Of a DNA stretch of 25,586 nucleotides, positions 15,876 to 22,609 are shown one piece after another. The stretch comes from a virus: positions 1-25,586 of IMG/VR virus record IMGVR_UViG_3300037264_002187; one strand, 5' to 3'. The notes beneath the pieces were generated by a model. It did not search any database. It had not been told where the DNA came from and saw only the letters and a program-made list of their open reading frames with translations. A program made the translations under genes and the position numbers. The stretch's first letter is position 1. Every line of letters begins with the position of its first letter.

Positions 15876-18053
15876 ATGCCGAATTTATTGCGAGTAGAAG
15901 CGAGCGAGCGGATCGACCTAGCGGATTGGCAGCACGCGACCGACACGACCCCCGACGCTTTCAGCCGCCACACAATCGAACAGGTCATGACGAACCCGGT
16001 CGGGTCCCAGCGGACCTGGATCTTGGATGGGTTCAGGATCGATGTGCCCGCCGGCACACAGGTCCGGGTCACCAAGGGGGTCGCGCTTTTGGCATACCGC
16101 GAGGGGGGCCTCACCCGCTTTGGTGCGGTCTCGGCCGAAGGCGACGCCACCAAGATCGTCGACATCAACACGTTCGCGCCCGGGACCTACGGGATCTACA
16201 TCCGGTTCGAGTACGTCGAGGGTGACGCACAGAACCGTATTTTCTGGAACCCCTCTGGATTGGGCAACGAGTTTGCCCAGACCATTGAGACCCGTCGCAA
16301 CGCAAATTGGTCGGTTCGGATCGAGCTGACGACCCCGGGGGGCGAGTGGACCAAGATCGGGGAAGTCGATCGCGCCACCGTAGGGCCCCCAACCACCGGG
16401 ATCACGGACCAGCGCCCCCTCTACTTCGAGGGCAAGGTCAACGCGACTTACCAGTCAGGCTGGTCCACCGACGGCGGGGGTGGCGCAAACGATCGCGACG
16501 CCGACCGCCAGCTCTATGGGGTACGGGACTTCCAGACTTTTACAGCCGCGATGCGGCAATGTCTGGAAGACGTGAAGGGTCGTGGCCTCCGTCGGTGGTT
16601 CGCAAGGGATATCGGTGGCATGAACGTGGGGTTTGATGCCGCGCCTGTCGAGGACCGGGTCGCGGTCGGTGATGCGGACTTCATGCTCCTGGGCAGCGGG
16701 ACGATCCCACAGGTGGCGTTCGACGCCGGGGATCGGCTGGCCTACACCCGGGCCTCAAACCAGTGGGACTTTGAAATCGGTGGGACCTCGGAGGTCCGGG
16801 TTACGACCGCGGGCATGTCGATCACCAACGGCCTGACCGTTGGGTTCGTGGCGGCCCCAACCGACGACGCGGTGTTGGTCCTCGACACTAATTTCGGACT
16901 CGTGGGCGGCGGGGCAGTCCCGTCCGTATATTTCGATAGCGTTACCGATCGGCTGGCCTATACGAGGGCAACCGATCAATTTGAGTTCATCATCGGCAGC
17001 GCCCAGGAAGCGATCATTAGCCCGGCCGGCCTCCAGGTCGCTAACGGGTTGGTCGTTGGGTTCGCATTGGCCCCAGTGGATGATCGGGTGTTGGTCGGGG
17101 ACGCCAACTTTGGTTTGTATTACTCGGTTAATCCAGAAATTGTATTCGACCAGTCCGGTGGCAATTATGACACGGTGCTGTATCGGCGAGCGAGCGACCG
17201 TTGGGAGTGGTATTTCGCGTCGGTCGAGGCCATGCGGTTCTCGACCACCGGGTTAGAGATCCGAGAGGGCCTCAACGTCGGGATGGCGATGGGGACCGCG
17301 GTCACGGCCGACACCGTGAAGGTCGGGGACCTGACGTTCGGGTTGGTCGGGGGTACGACCCCGCAGTTACTTTTCGATACCACCGACGCCTTTCAATACC
17401 TGCGGGCGGGCAATCAGTTCCAATGGGTCATCGGGGGCGCAACCCTCGCGACCCTCGATGTTAATGAGTTCACGGCCCTCGTCAACGCCGACACCGTGCA
17501 GTTCTCCCTGACCAGCAATGGGGCGGTCCTGGACTTCGACACCGATGGCCAGAACTTCAGCATCACGGGCGACAACTCTACGGCGGGCGAGGGGATCGTT
17601 TCGATCCACAACGACGGCAACAACCTGAACCGTGAGGGCATCATCCTGGCCGCAGGGCTAGATTCGCCCGCGTCGAACGGCGACATCGTTTGGCTTCGAT
17701 TGCGGGACGGTAACCACACCGATATCGCGCAGCTCCAATATTCCACGTCGTCACCGTTTGCCGCGCTGGTCGCGGCGTCTGATGAACGACTGAAGGAGAA
17801 CATTCAGCCCACGAAGATCCAGGGGCTCGACATCATCGATCGCCTCAACCTGGTCGAGTTCGATTGGATCAAGTCAGGGACCCACCAGGCCATCGGCTAT
17901 ATCGCGCAACAGGCCAGAGAGGTGTTCCCCGCGATGGTGAGCGAGGACCAAACCACCGGCCACCTTTTGCTGGGGGACGCTTGCCTAATCCCGGTGCTTG
18001 TCAAAGCGGTCCAAGAAATGTCCACCCGCCTCACGGCCCTGGAAGCCGCTTAG
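15876..18053 (+). CDS. Tail fibre/spike with C-terminal S74 intramolecular chaperone
   Basis: This 725-residue protein is probably the main receptor-binding fibre. It starts at ATG 15876 with a near-perfect TAAGGAGG (15863-15870) that overlaps the preceding stop. Residues about 1-240 attach it to the baseplate and include beta structure. Residues 248 to about 537 form four repeats of 71-74 residues, each with a 'GLxVGFxxAPxDDxVxVGDxxFGL' opening and a 'DRLAYTRAxxQWxFxIG' middle. The C-terminal ~90 residues are an S74 domain: ASDERLKENIQP (Ser635 and Lys640 are the expected autocleavage pair), then VEFDWIKSGTHQAIGYIAQQAREVFP. In other phages this domain trimerises the fibre and then cuts itself off, so the mature fibre would end near residue 634. 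It is the last large gene of the tail module. Confidence 0.9.
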   Translation: MPNLLRVEASERIDLADWQHATDTTPDAFSRHTIEQVMTNPVGSQRTWILDGFRIDVPAGTQVRVTKGVALLAYREGGLTRFGAVSAEGDATKIVDINTFAPGTYGIYIRFEYVEGDAQNRIFWNPSGLGNEFAQTIETRRNANWSVRIELTTPGGEWTKIGEVDRATVGPPTTGITDQRPLYFEGKVNATYQSGWSTDGGGGANDRDADRQLYGVRDFQTFTAAMRQCLEDVKGRGLRRWFARDIGGMNVGFDAAPVEDRVAVGDADFMLLGSGTIPQVAFDAGDRLAYTRASNQWDFEIGGTSEVRVTTAGMSITNGLTVGFVAAPTDDAVLVLDTNFGLVGGGAVPSVYFDSVTDRLAYTRATDQFEFIIGSAQEAIISPAGLQVANGLVVGFALAPVDDRVLVGDANFGLYYSVNPEIVFDQSGGNYDTVLYRRASDRWEWYFASVEAMRFSTTGLEIREGLNVGMAMGTAVTADTVKVGDLTFGLVGGTTPQLLFDTTDAFQYLRAGNQFQWVIGGATLATLDVNEFTALVNADTVQFSLTSNGAVLDFDTDGQNFSITGDNSTAGEGIVSIHNDGNNLNREGIILAAGLDSPASNGDIVWLRLRDGNHTDIAQLQYSTSSPFAALVAASDERLKENIQPTKIQGLDIIDRLNLVEFDWIKSGTHQAIGYIAQQAREVFPAMVSEDQTTGHLLLGDACLIPVLVKAVQEMSTRLTALEAA
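16617..17487 (+). repeat. Four ~72-residue repeats in the tail fibre
   Basis: The units begin at residues 248, 319, 391 and 465 of the fibre protein. Conserved positions include GxxVGF, APxDD, VGDxxFGL, VxFD, YxRAxxQ and a closing 'xxxGLxxxNG'. The copies are diverged at DNA level, so they are ancient rather than recent duplications. They probably form a repeating shaft segment. Confidence 0.8.
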
Positions 18054-18064
18054 GCTTGTAAGGG

Positions 18065-18079
18065 ACGGCAATCTGCCGT
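18065..18079 (+). promoter_or_regulatory. Small hairpin between fibre gene and next gene
   Basis: ACGGCA (18065-18070) pairs with TGCCGT (18074-18079) around a 3-base loop, 12 bases after the fibre stop. There is no T tract, so it may be an mRNA-stabilising or weak pausing structure rather than a terminator. A GAGGAGAG ribosome binding site for the next gene follows. Confidence 0.4.
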
Positions 18080-18105
18080 AAAGAGGGGCGAGGAGAGCGA
18101 ACTCT

Positions 18106-18465
18106 ATGAACCGAAAGCAACGCCGTATGGAAGCTGCCACTGGACGACCCCAACCCAAACCGAACGGAAAGCTCGCGATCGACGCCGCGACTCAGCGGAT
18201 CGAGCAAATGCTCAACGGGACCCTGACCCCAACCAACGAGTTTGTCGTGTACTTGGTCGAACAGGCGAAAAAGTCCCGTCAAGACCTCATGGTTTTGCAG
18301 GCCAACATCCAGCAGGCCGAGCAACAGCTCGCGGGGATGCGGCAGAACATGCACCGGCTCCAGGGCCAGGCCGCGAAGTACGTGGAAGACATCCGGGCCT
18401 GGGACAATAAGGCAAGCGCGCCATCCCAAAAACCTGTTACCTTGCAAGCAACCGTACCATCCTGA
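18106..18465 (+). CDS. Small helical protein of unknown function
   Basis: This 119-residue soluble protein starts at ATG 18106 with AGGAGAG at 18091-18097. It begins with a very basic NRKQRR stretch, and residues about 40-100 are coiled-coil-like (QQAEQQLAGMRQNMHRLQGQ). It has no signal peptide, membrane segment or known motif. Its position after the fibre and before small conserved phage proteins suggests a virion accessory or assembly role. The protein is likely real because of the ribosome binding site and the tight spacing to the next start (14 bases after its stop). I do not recognise the family. Confidence 0.6.
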   Translation: MNRKQRRMEAATGRPQPKPNGKLAIDAATQRIEQMLNGTLTPTNEFVVYLVEQAKKSRQDLMVLQANIQQAEQQLAGMRQNMHRLQGQAAKYVEDIRAWDNKASAPSQKPVTLQATVPS

Positions 18466-18478
18466 AAGTGAGGCTCCC

Positions 18479-18799
18479 ATGCCATTGTTATTGACCACCC
18501 CGTTCAACCCCGGCGACATCGACCCCGGCCAAACCTATACCCACGCGAAGATCGAATACTTCGGGTTCGTAGCCCCAAACAACCTGATCGAAGTGGTCTT
18601 GACGTTCGGGACCATGGCGGGCTCGGTGTTCACCAAAGGGGCGGTAGCACCGAACCGTAAGTACAACATCACCGGCAACGATTTCATCACGATGGTCCAG
18701 AAATTACCCCTCGGGGGCGAAACCACCTACACGGCGGCAGCCCGTGAGCTGTACGAATGGCTCATCTCTAAGGGGTATGCGGCCGGTACCATCATCTAG
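18479..18799 (+). CDS. Small conserved-looking phage protein (106 aa)
   Basis: This 106-residue protein starts at ATG 18479, not at an upstream in-frame codon, because GTGAGG lies five bases before that ATG and because the upstream extension runs antiphase through the preceding gene. It is beta-rich at the start (TPFNPGDIDPGQTYTHAKIEY, FVAPNNLIEVVLTFG) and ends with a helical AARELYEWLISKGY. Proteins beginning 'lltTPfnPGdi' are found as small unannotated genes in tailed phages; I believe this belongs to that group but cannot name a function. It has no membrane segment or catalytic motif. Confidence 0.6.
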   Translation: MPLLLTTPFNPGDIDPGQTYTHAKIEYFGFVAPNNLIEVVLTFGTMAGSVFTKGAVAPNRKYNITGNDFITMVQKLPLGGETTYTAAARELYEWLISKGYAAGTII

Positions 18800-18831
18800 G
18801 CTGGCGTTCCGGGGCAATTCTGGTTAGCTTG

Positions 18832-18848
18832 CCTGGGTTCCCAGGAGG
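18832..18848 (+). promoter_or_regulatory. Hairpin overlapping ribosome binding site of candidate holin
   Basis: CCTGGG (18832-18837) pairs with CCCAGG (18840-18845) across two bases. A two-base loop is too tight to close fully, so the outer four or five pairs probably form. The right arm covers part of the AGGAGG that starts translation at 18856, so the fold would weaken initiation. Confidence 0.4.
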
Positions 18849-18855
18849 AACCCAA

Positions 18856-19263
18856 ATGGACCCCACTGCCGCCCCGAGTGCTGCCGCGACCGCGGTCGCC
18901 GATGTAGCGAGTCAAACCACCGACATTTTGGTCGAGCTGTTGGTTCGCCAAGAAAACGTCTACATCATGGCGGCGGCCTGGAGCATCTTGAGCGTCATCA
19001 AGCGGGTGATGCCTAAGGTCCACGGTCATGCTTGGTACGTTCGGTTGGCCCCTACCTACCCGTTGGTCCTGTGTCTCGCGTTTGTCTGGATCCCCGGAGC
19101 CCAGCCCGCCGGTATGGCCCCGTTCAGCAAATTTCTGGTCGGCTGCATCCTGGGTGGCGCTACCGGCTACCTCCACAAAGTCTGGAGCCAGACGATTCGT
19201 GGCAAGGATTCACGGATCCGTGGGGAGAAGCGTCGTGCGTCGGACCACAATCCGGGTGAATGA
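18856..19263 (+). CDS. Multi-spanning membrane protein, candidate holin
   Basis: This 135-residue protein has ATG 18856 as its most likely start, because AGGAGG (18843-18848) lies seven bases upstream; a TTG 27 bases earlier is in frame but less likely. It has two or three hydrophobic segments (VYIMAAAWSILSVIKRV, then YPLVLCLAFVWIPG, then FLVGCILGGATGYLHKVW) and a very basic C-terminal tail (IRGKDSRIRGEKRR). This size and layout fit class I/II holins, which form the lethal membrane lesion that releases endolysin. The ribosome binding site lies in a CCTGGG-TT-CCCAGG hairpin (18832-18845), so expression may be translationally delayed, as expected for a lysis timer. No endolysin is visible nearby, so the role is an inference. 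Confidence 0.55.
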   Translation: MDPTAAPSAAATAVADVASQTTDILVELLVRQENVYIMAAAWSILSVIKRVMPKVHGHAWYVRLAPTYPLVLCLAFVWIPGAQPAGMAPFSKFLVGCILGGATGYLHKVWSQTIRGKDSRIRGEKRRASDHNPGE

Positions 19264-19345
19264 GTTGATCGACCGCCTCAAGGCGGTGGTCGTGATGGCG
19301 TTGTTGGGGTTGGCGTTCCTTTTGGTGGCATGGAGGTCAAGATGA
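19256..19345 (+). CDS. Very small single-pass membrane protein (29 aa)
   Basis: A 29-residue frame starts at GTG 19256, overlapping the end of the candidate holin by eight bases, and ends at TGA 19343-19345. The product has a basic amphipathic start (NELIDRLK) followed by one strongly hydrophobic segment (VVVMALLGLAFLLVAW) and a basic end (RSR). The next gene starts at ATG 19342 in a 4-base overlap, so a coupled chain of three membrane genes is seen. It has no strong ribosome binding site and would depend on coupled translation. Such tiny hydrophobic proteins occur in lysis cassettes as pinholins or antiholins, but this is inference from layout. It could also be an untranslated accident. Confidence 0.5.
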   Translation: MNELIDRLKAVVVMALLGLAFLLVAWRSR

Positions 19346-19686
19346 AACGGGCGTTCCAGTTCTTAGTTGACCATTGGTATATCCCGCTGTTCGCGATCGG
19401 CACGCTGTTGGGCTGGTGGATGACGCGAGGCCGCAAGACCCCGCCACCACTCGCCCAGCTCAAGGGGGAGCTGAAGTTGATCGAATCGGTCCGGGAAGCC
19501 AAAGAGCTGCAAGCTAAGCTGGGGGCCCAGGGGGCCGCCGAAGAGGTACGCCGACAACACGTTGAAACGATCCAGCGGATGGACGCGGCTGACGCCACGA
19601 AGGCCGCGGCTCTCCGGGATGACCCGGTCGCGTTGTCCAGATTTCTGGTGAAGGCCGGCCGACGTACCAATCCCGCTAGCCAATAG
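19342..19686 (+). CDS. N-terminally anchored, helical protein; i-spanin-like candidate
   Basis: This 114-residue protein starts at ATG 19342: GGAGG sits five bases upstream, and the ATG overlaps the preceding stop. A longer start at 19330 is in frame but has no ribosome binding site. Residues about 9-28 form one membrane segment (HWYIPLFAIGTLLGWWM), followed by RGRK and a long charged helical region (residues 35-110, coiled-coil-like, with AAALRDDPVALSRFLVKAGRR near the end). This is the layout of inner-membrane spanins (one N-terminal anchor plus a periplasmic coiled coil), which help disrupt the outer membrane of Gram-negative hosts. The two basic residues after the anchor would instead suit a cytoplasmic tail, so topology is uncertain. 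No overlapping o-spanin lipoprotein frame was found, so the assignment is tentative. Confidence 0.5.
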   Translation: MKRAFQFLVDHWYIPLFAIGTLLGWWMTRGRKTPPPLAQLKGELKLIESVREAKELQAKLGAQGAAEEVRRQHVETIQRMDAADATKAAALRDDPVALSRFLVKAGRRTNPASQ

Positions 19687-19747
19687 ACCAGGATCCAGGT
19701 AGGTTGGCGTTCGCCGCTTTGGCATAACTTTTCTGGAGGAACTCTCA

Positions 19748-20185
19748 ATGGAAGCAACAGTCACCGAATCAGTTGCCGCCGCCGCTACCAAAGCGGCTTC
19801 CGGTATCACTTCACCCCGCAAGACCATCATCGTGACCGGCCTTGCCTATGCGGTCACCCCCGACGACCACGGAGCCCTGATCCAGTGTTCGGCGGACGGC
19901 GCAGTCGTGTCGTTGCCGACCGGCCTGCCCGCAGGCTTCAAGGTTAAGGTCCAGAACATCGCGGCCGACACCGCCGCGTTGGTCTCGATCAGCCCGGCCG
20001 CGACCCACGCGATCAAAGGCACGGTCATCGGGGCAGCCCGGGTCCAGTCTGGCGGGGCCGTCAACAAGGATTGGCAGAACACCAAGGCGACCGCCGAACA
20101 GGGCGACTACTCGGAGGTCGAGTATGACGGCCTCTTGGCGTGGTGGCTCACGGGCGGGACCGGCGTCTGGATCTCTGAAGCTTAG
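19748..20185 (+). CDS. Small beta-rich structural protein (fibre or decoration-like)
   Basis: This 145-residue protein starts at ATG 19748 with a strong TGGAGGAAC about eight bases upstream. It matches a common small phage structural pattern: GALIQCSADGAVVSLPTGLPAGFKVKVQN, then LVSISPAATHAIKGTVIG, GGAVNKDWQNTKATAEQGDYSEVEYDG, and GGTGVWISE at the end. Domains with this 'i.c.a.gavvtLP....G....i.N.......v..sp...D.I.G' layout are found in phage fibres, head fibres and decoration proteins. It therefore probably sits on the virion, although its position among membrane protein genes is unusual. It has no catalytic residues. Confidence 0.6.
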   Translation: MEATVTESVAAAATKAASGITSPRKTIIVTGLAYAVTPDDHGALIQCSADGAVVSLPTGLPAGFKVKVQNIAADTAALVSISPAATHAIKGTVIGAARVQSGGAVNKDWQNTKATAEQGDYSEVEYDGLLAWWLTGGTGVWISEA

Positions 20186-20187
20186 TC

Positions 20188-20640
20188 ATGGGTTTTATCT
20201 GGTTGGCCGCCGGCATCGCGCTGGCGGCCCCAGGAGCCTCGCCGGGACCAGATCCCTCATTCTGTGACCCGGGAGCCCCCAAACGTTGCGCCCAGCCCCT
20301 CCAGCAGGGCCAGGTGGCTCCCTACGCAGGCCAGCTCCTCACCCCCGAGCTAGCCGCTGACCTTGGGGTCAAGGCGGACGGCTGCGACGGCCGGATCGCC
20401 CAAGAAGTCGACTTCACGAAACGGGTCGCCGCCATCGACCTAAACTTAGCGCAACAGCTCAGGGCCATCGACAAAATCGCTTGTGACCACGCTGTCTCGA
20501 TCCTCACCCGCGCCCATGAGGCCGCGATCGAGCCCCCACCAATCTACGAACGTCCCTGGTTCGTCGCGAGCGTCACGTTCATCCTGACGGTGGCGGCCGG
20601 GTCCCTCGCGGTCCGAGGGGCTAGCCAGCTCGCTAAGTAA
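20188..20640 (+). CDS. Secreted/membrane protein with signal peptide and C-terminal anchor
   Basis: This 150-residue protein starts at ATG 20188, two bases after the preceding stop. Residues 1-17 look like a signal peptide (MGFIWLAAGIALAAPGA). Next come a Cys/Pro-rich stretch and APYAGQLLTPELAADLGV, a motif I associate with a family of phage-encoded exported proteins. Residues about 65-115 are helical, with Cys68 and Cys94 flanking an acidic amphipathic helix. One membrane segment lies near the C-terminus (WFVASVTFILTVAAGSLAV), followed by basic residues. Two topogenic ends joined by a periplasmic helix resemble unimolecular spanins, but there is no lipobox cysteine, so that call stays open. 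It is the last gene before the regulatory junction at 20641. Confidence 0.6.
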   Translation: MGFIWLAAGIALAAPGASPGPDPSFCDPGAPKRCAQPLQQGQVAPYAGQLLTPELAADLGVKADGCDGRIAQEVDFTKRVAAIDLNLAQQLRAIDKIACDHAVSILTRAHEAAIEPPPIYERPWFVASVTFILTVAAGSLAVRGASQLAK

Positions 20641-20685
20641 ATACACGTTTAATTTCTGACACTTACGTCGGTTTATGCTTGCTGG

Positions 20686-20787
20686 ATGACGAATAAGTCT
20701 GGATCAAGGCCCAAAAAGCCCGGCCCAAGCGTCTATATCGTCGAGGTTGTGGAACCTCCACCCTATGCCCCCAAATTGCCCCCGTAA
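20686..20787 (+). CDS. Possible very small protein (33 aa)
   Basis: A 33-codon frame starts at ATG 20686 and ends at TAA 20785-20787. The product is basic then proline-rich (KSGSRPKKPGPS, ending EPPPYAPKLPP). There is no clear ribosome binding site. A TATGCT (20674-20679) lies six bases before the ATG, so a leaderless message is conceivable, but no good -35 box precedes it. The frame uses TCT GGA for Ser-Gly like several confident genes here. Low confidence: it could be random. Confidence 0.3.
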   Translation: MTNKSGSRPKKPGPSVYIVEVVEPPPYAPKLPP

Positions 20788-20819
20788 GAGCCACTTCCCC
20801 GGAGTGGCGCGTTGGGGGC
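20778..20819 (+). other. Nested hairpin structure in the junction
   Basis: GCCACT (20790-20795) pairs with AGTGGC (20803-20808). Around this, GCCCCC (20778-20783) can pair with GGGGGC (20814-20819). The left outer arm overlaps the end of the small ORF. There is no T tract, so this is not a standard intrinsic terminator; it may stop or pause late transcription together with another signal. Confidence 0.45.
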
Positions 20820-20872
20820 GGGGTGCATTTGACCTCCCACGGTACAGTATTAGCTGTGTGGTGGAGTGGTAA

Positions 20873-20902
20873 CTGAAGAGGTACTGATAGCGTAGCTATC
20901 AT
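20873..20902 (+). promoter_or_regulatory. Candidate promoter with palindromic operator-like site
   Basis: TATCAT (20897-20902) is one base off the TATAAT -10 consensus. A weak CTGAAG (20873-20878) lies 18 bases upstream. The -10 box is covered by a perfect inverted repeat, TGATAGC (20885-20891) and GCTATCA (20895-20901), separated by GTA. A repressor binding this palindrome would block the promoter. It precedes the helicase and the replication genes. The promoter strength is a guess; the palindrome is seen directly. Confidence 0.4.
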
Positions 20903-20937
20903 GCACTGAAAAAGTTTGAGGACTGGAGAACGAACGA

Positions 20938-22605
20938 GTGGACGGAGTTCCTCCTGAAGGCCCCGCGCAGGGCGCGGGGCAGAGTCCCTTCGGGACTCAT
21001 TTCCCATTGGCTGATCTGGGAGGAGGAACAGGGATCCTTACCCTGGAGGTCCACAACACCTGGATCTCGATCCTCAACCCCCATCCCTATGGACTCGACC
21101 TGATCGATCACGAAACGAGGTACCCGACCGAAACCGCACTTGCGCTCGCCCGCGGGTTCCGCGCCCCCGACCAACACCCCTGTTCCGCCTGCCAGGCCAC
21201 CGGCCTGGTCAACGGGACGTTCTGTGAGGGGTGCCGGGGGACTGGCCTTACCTCGGGGTGGGACGGGTGGATCCGGTTGCTTCACCGGACCAAGACCAAG
21301 CCCCCGTACTTCCCGGCCGGCCTCCTGTACCGGGCCACCAACGTCCTCCAGGCCAATCAGGTCCCGTTCACCGTGGTGGACCGTCGTGAGCGGCCTGTCG
21401 AGGGGTTCCCGGAGGCCGCTGACCTCCAGCTCCGTGACTACCAGGTCGCGGCCGCGGACTTGGCGCTCAAGCAGGGCCGCGGGGTGCTCGATATGCCGCC
21501 GCGTTCTGGAAAGACCAGGACCATGGCCGAGATCGTCAGGCGCCTCGGCCTCAAGACTATCTGGATGGCTCCAACCGATCGGATCGTCCAACAGACCCAT
21601 GAATTTCTGGACGGCGCGGTTGGCCCCCACTACTGCCACCGACAGACCGGGGTAGCGGGTTGGGAGGTCGCTGCCAACCACAACGTCGTGGTTTGTACCG
21701 CGTCGACCGCCGCGATGCTGCCCGCCGAGTTTTATCGGTCCCGCGAGGTCTTGGTTGTAGACGAAATTCACCATGCCTCGGCAAAATCGTACGGTGAGAT
21801 CGCGAAGATGTGCGACCACGTGTATTACCGGTTCGGGATGACCGGGACGTTCTTCCGGTCTGGTCCAGACTTATTGGCGCTCCATGGTTTTTTGTCCGAC
21901 GTGATCTACCGGATCACCAGCGTGGAGTTGGAGCGGCGCGGTCACTTGGTCCCCACCAAGGTCGTGTTCTTACCGGTATTGTCTGGACCGCTCAAGGGTG
22001 TGCCGCGGTCGTCAACCTACCAGCAGGGGATCGGGAAGCTGGGGATCCAGGAGCACGAGTACCGGCAACAGCTTGCGGCGAATTGCGCAGCCTACCTGGA
22101 TAAGTCTGGACGCCGCGTCCTTTGTCTGGTCGCGACAAAGCGACAAGGCCGTGACCTTGCGGAGCGAATCGGACCGTTGATCAAAAAGGCCCCGACCGGT
22201 GCCCAGTTCAAGGCGGTTGAGTTCGTTTCGACCGATACAGAGCGGTCGACCCTCAACAAGATTCTGGACAGTTTCATCAACCACCAGGAGGTCAGGGTCT
22301 TGATCGGGACCAGCTTGTTGGGCGAGGGCGTCGATCTCCCGGGCGCCGACGCCCTCGTGTACGCCCGCGGCGAGAAGGCCGAGGTCTCGCTCACCCAGAA
22401 CGCCTATCGGGTTTGTACGGCGGCCGAGGGCAAGGGTGCGGCCGTCATCGTGGATTTCGCGGATCGCCACCACCCGAAGCTTTTGGCGCACTCCCAGGAG
22501 CGGCTCGCCGTCTATTACGACGAACCGATCTTCTCGTGCGAAGTCCTTGCAGATCCGGCCGACTTCCCGGGGTGGGCCCAACGGGCGGGGCTCATTCGTC
22601 TATAG
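20938..22605 (+). CDS. SF2 helicase with N-terminal DnaJ-like zinc knuckle (start uncertain)
   Basis: This DEAD/DEAH-type superfamily 2 ATPase is likely involved in replication, recombination or transcription restart of phage DNA. Numbered from GTG 20938 (555 residues), there is a zinc knuckle CxxC-x10-CxxC at Cys82, 85, 96 and 99, with DnaJ-style spacing (CQATG, CRGTG). A Q-like motif LRDYQ precedes Walker A PPRSGKT (187-193). Motif II DEIH is at 275-278 and motif III GMTGTF at 300-305. Motif V is GTSLLGEGVDLPGAD. Motif VI is QNAYRVCT, which lacks the usual second arginine. The layout is like UvsW-type and RecG/XPB-like phage helicases. The GTG lies within a folded leader; a strong GGGAGGAGG at 21018-21026 instead points to an ATC at 21034 (523 residues), giving a natural-looking LTLEVHNTW start. 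Confidence 0.85.
   Translation: MDGVPPEGPAQGAGQSPFGTHFPLADLGGGTGILTLEVHNTWISILNPHPYGLDLIDHETRYPTETALALARGFRAPDQHPCSACQATGLVNGTFCEGCRGTGLTSGWDGWIRLLHRTKTKPPYFPAGLLYRATNVLQANQVPFTVVDRRERPVEGFPEAADLQLRDYQVAAADLALKQGRGVLDMPPRSGKTRTMAEIVRRLGLKTIWMAPTDRIVQQTHEFLDGAVGPHYCHRQTGVAGWEVAANHNVVVCTASTAAMLPAEFYRSREVLVVDEIHHASAKSYGEIAKMCDHVYYRFGMTGTFFRSGPDLLALHGFLSDVIYRITSVELERRGHLVPTKVVFLPVLSGPLKGVPRSSTYQQGIGKLGIQEHEYRQQLAANCAAYLDKSGRRVLCLVATKRQGRDLAERIGPLIKKAPTGAQFKAVEFVSTDTERSTLNKILDSFINHQEVRVLIGTSLLGEGVDLPGADALVYARGEKAEVSLTQNAYRVCTAAEGKGAAVIVDFADRHHPKLLAHSQERLAVYYDEPIFSCEVLADPADFPGWAQRAGLIRL
20947..21029 (+). ncRNA. Folded 5' leader that can hide a strong ribosome binding site
   Basis: Three perfect pairings nest here. 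Outer stem: GTTCCTCCT (20947-20955) with AGGAGGAAC (21021-21029), which is itself the ribosome binding site. Inside are two tandem hairpins: GCCCCGCGC (20960-20968) with GCGCGGGGC (20972-20980), and GAGTCCC (20982-20988) with GGGACTC (20992-20998). Together they make a multibranch RNA fold in which the Shine-Dalgarno sequence is paired. I know no matching riboswitch family. The fold suggests regulated translation of the helicase; an alternative is that the GTG at 20938 starts the protein and these pairings are inside coding sequence. Confidence 0.5.
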
Positions 22606-22609
22606 GGGC

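Noticed and set aside
14983-15897. Plus-strand frame of 304 codons in another phase inside the gpI-like gene
   Set aside because: The product is Arg/Pro/Gly-rich low-complexity sequence, a typical shadow of a GC-rich gene.
18801-19730. TTGGCGTTC-like sequence near 18801, 19308 and 19704, possibly a repeated promoter element
   Set aside because: The third copy is inside a coding frame, and spacings to possible -10 boxes (17, none, 15) do not agree.
20902-20910. Two-codon minigene ATG-CAC-TGA directly after the palindrome
   Set aside because: Such minimal frames are expected by chance and it has no ribosome binding site.
20850-20940. tRNA-like stretch (GGAGTGGTAACTG resembling a D-arm)
   Set aside because: No acceptor stem, anticodon arm or TTCGA-type T-loop can be paired at the right distances.
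20885-20940. Hammerhead ribozyme-like CTGATAG motif
   Set aside because: The conserved CTGATGA core and matching GAAA and stem arrangement are absent.
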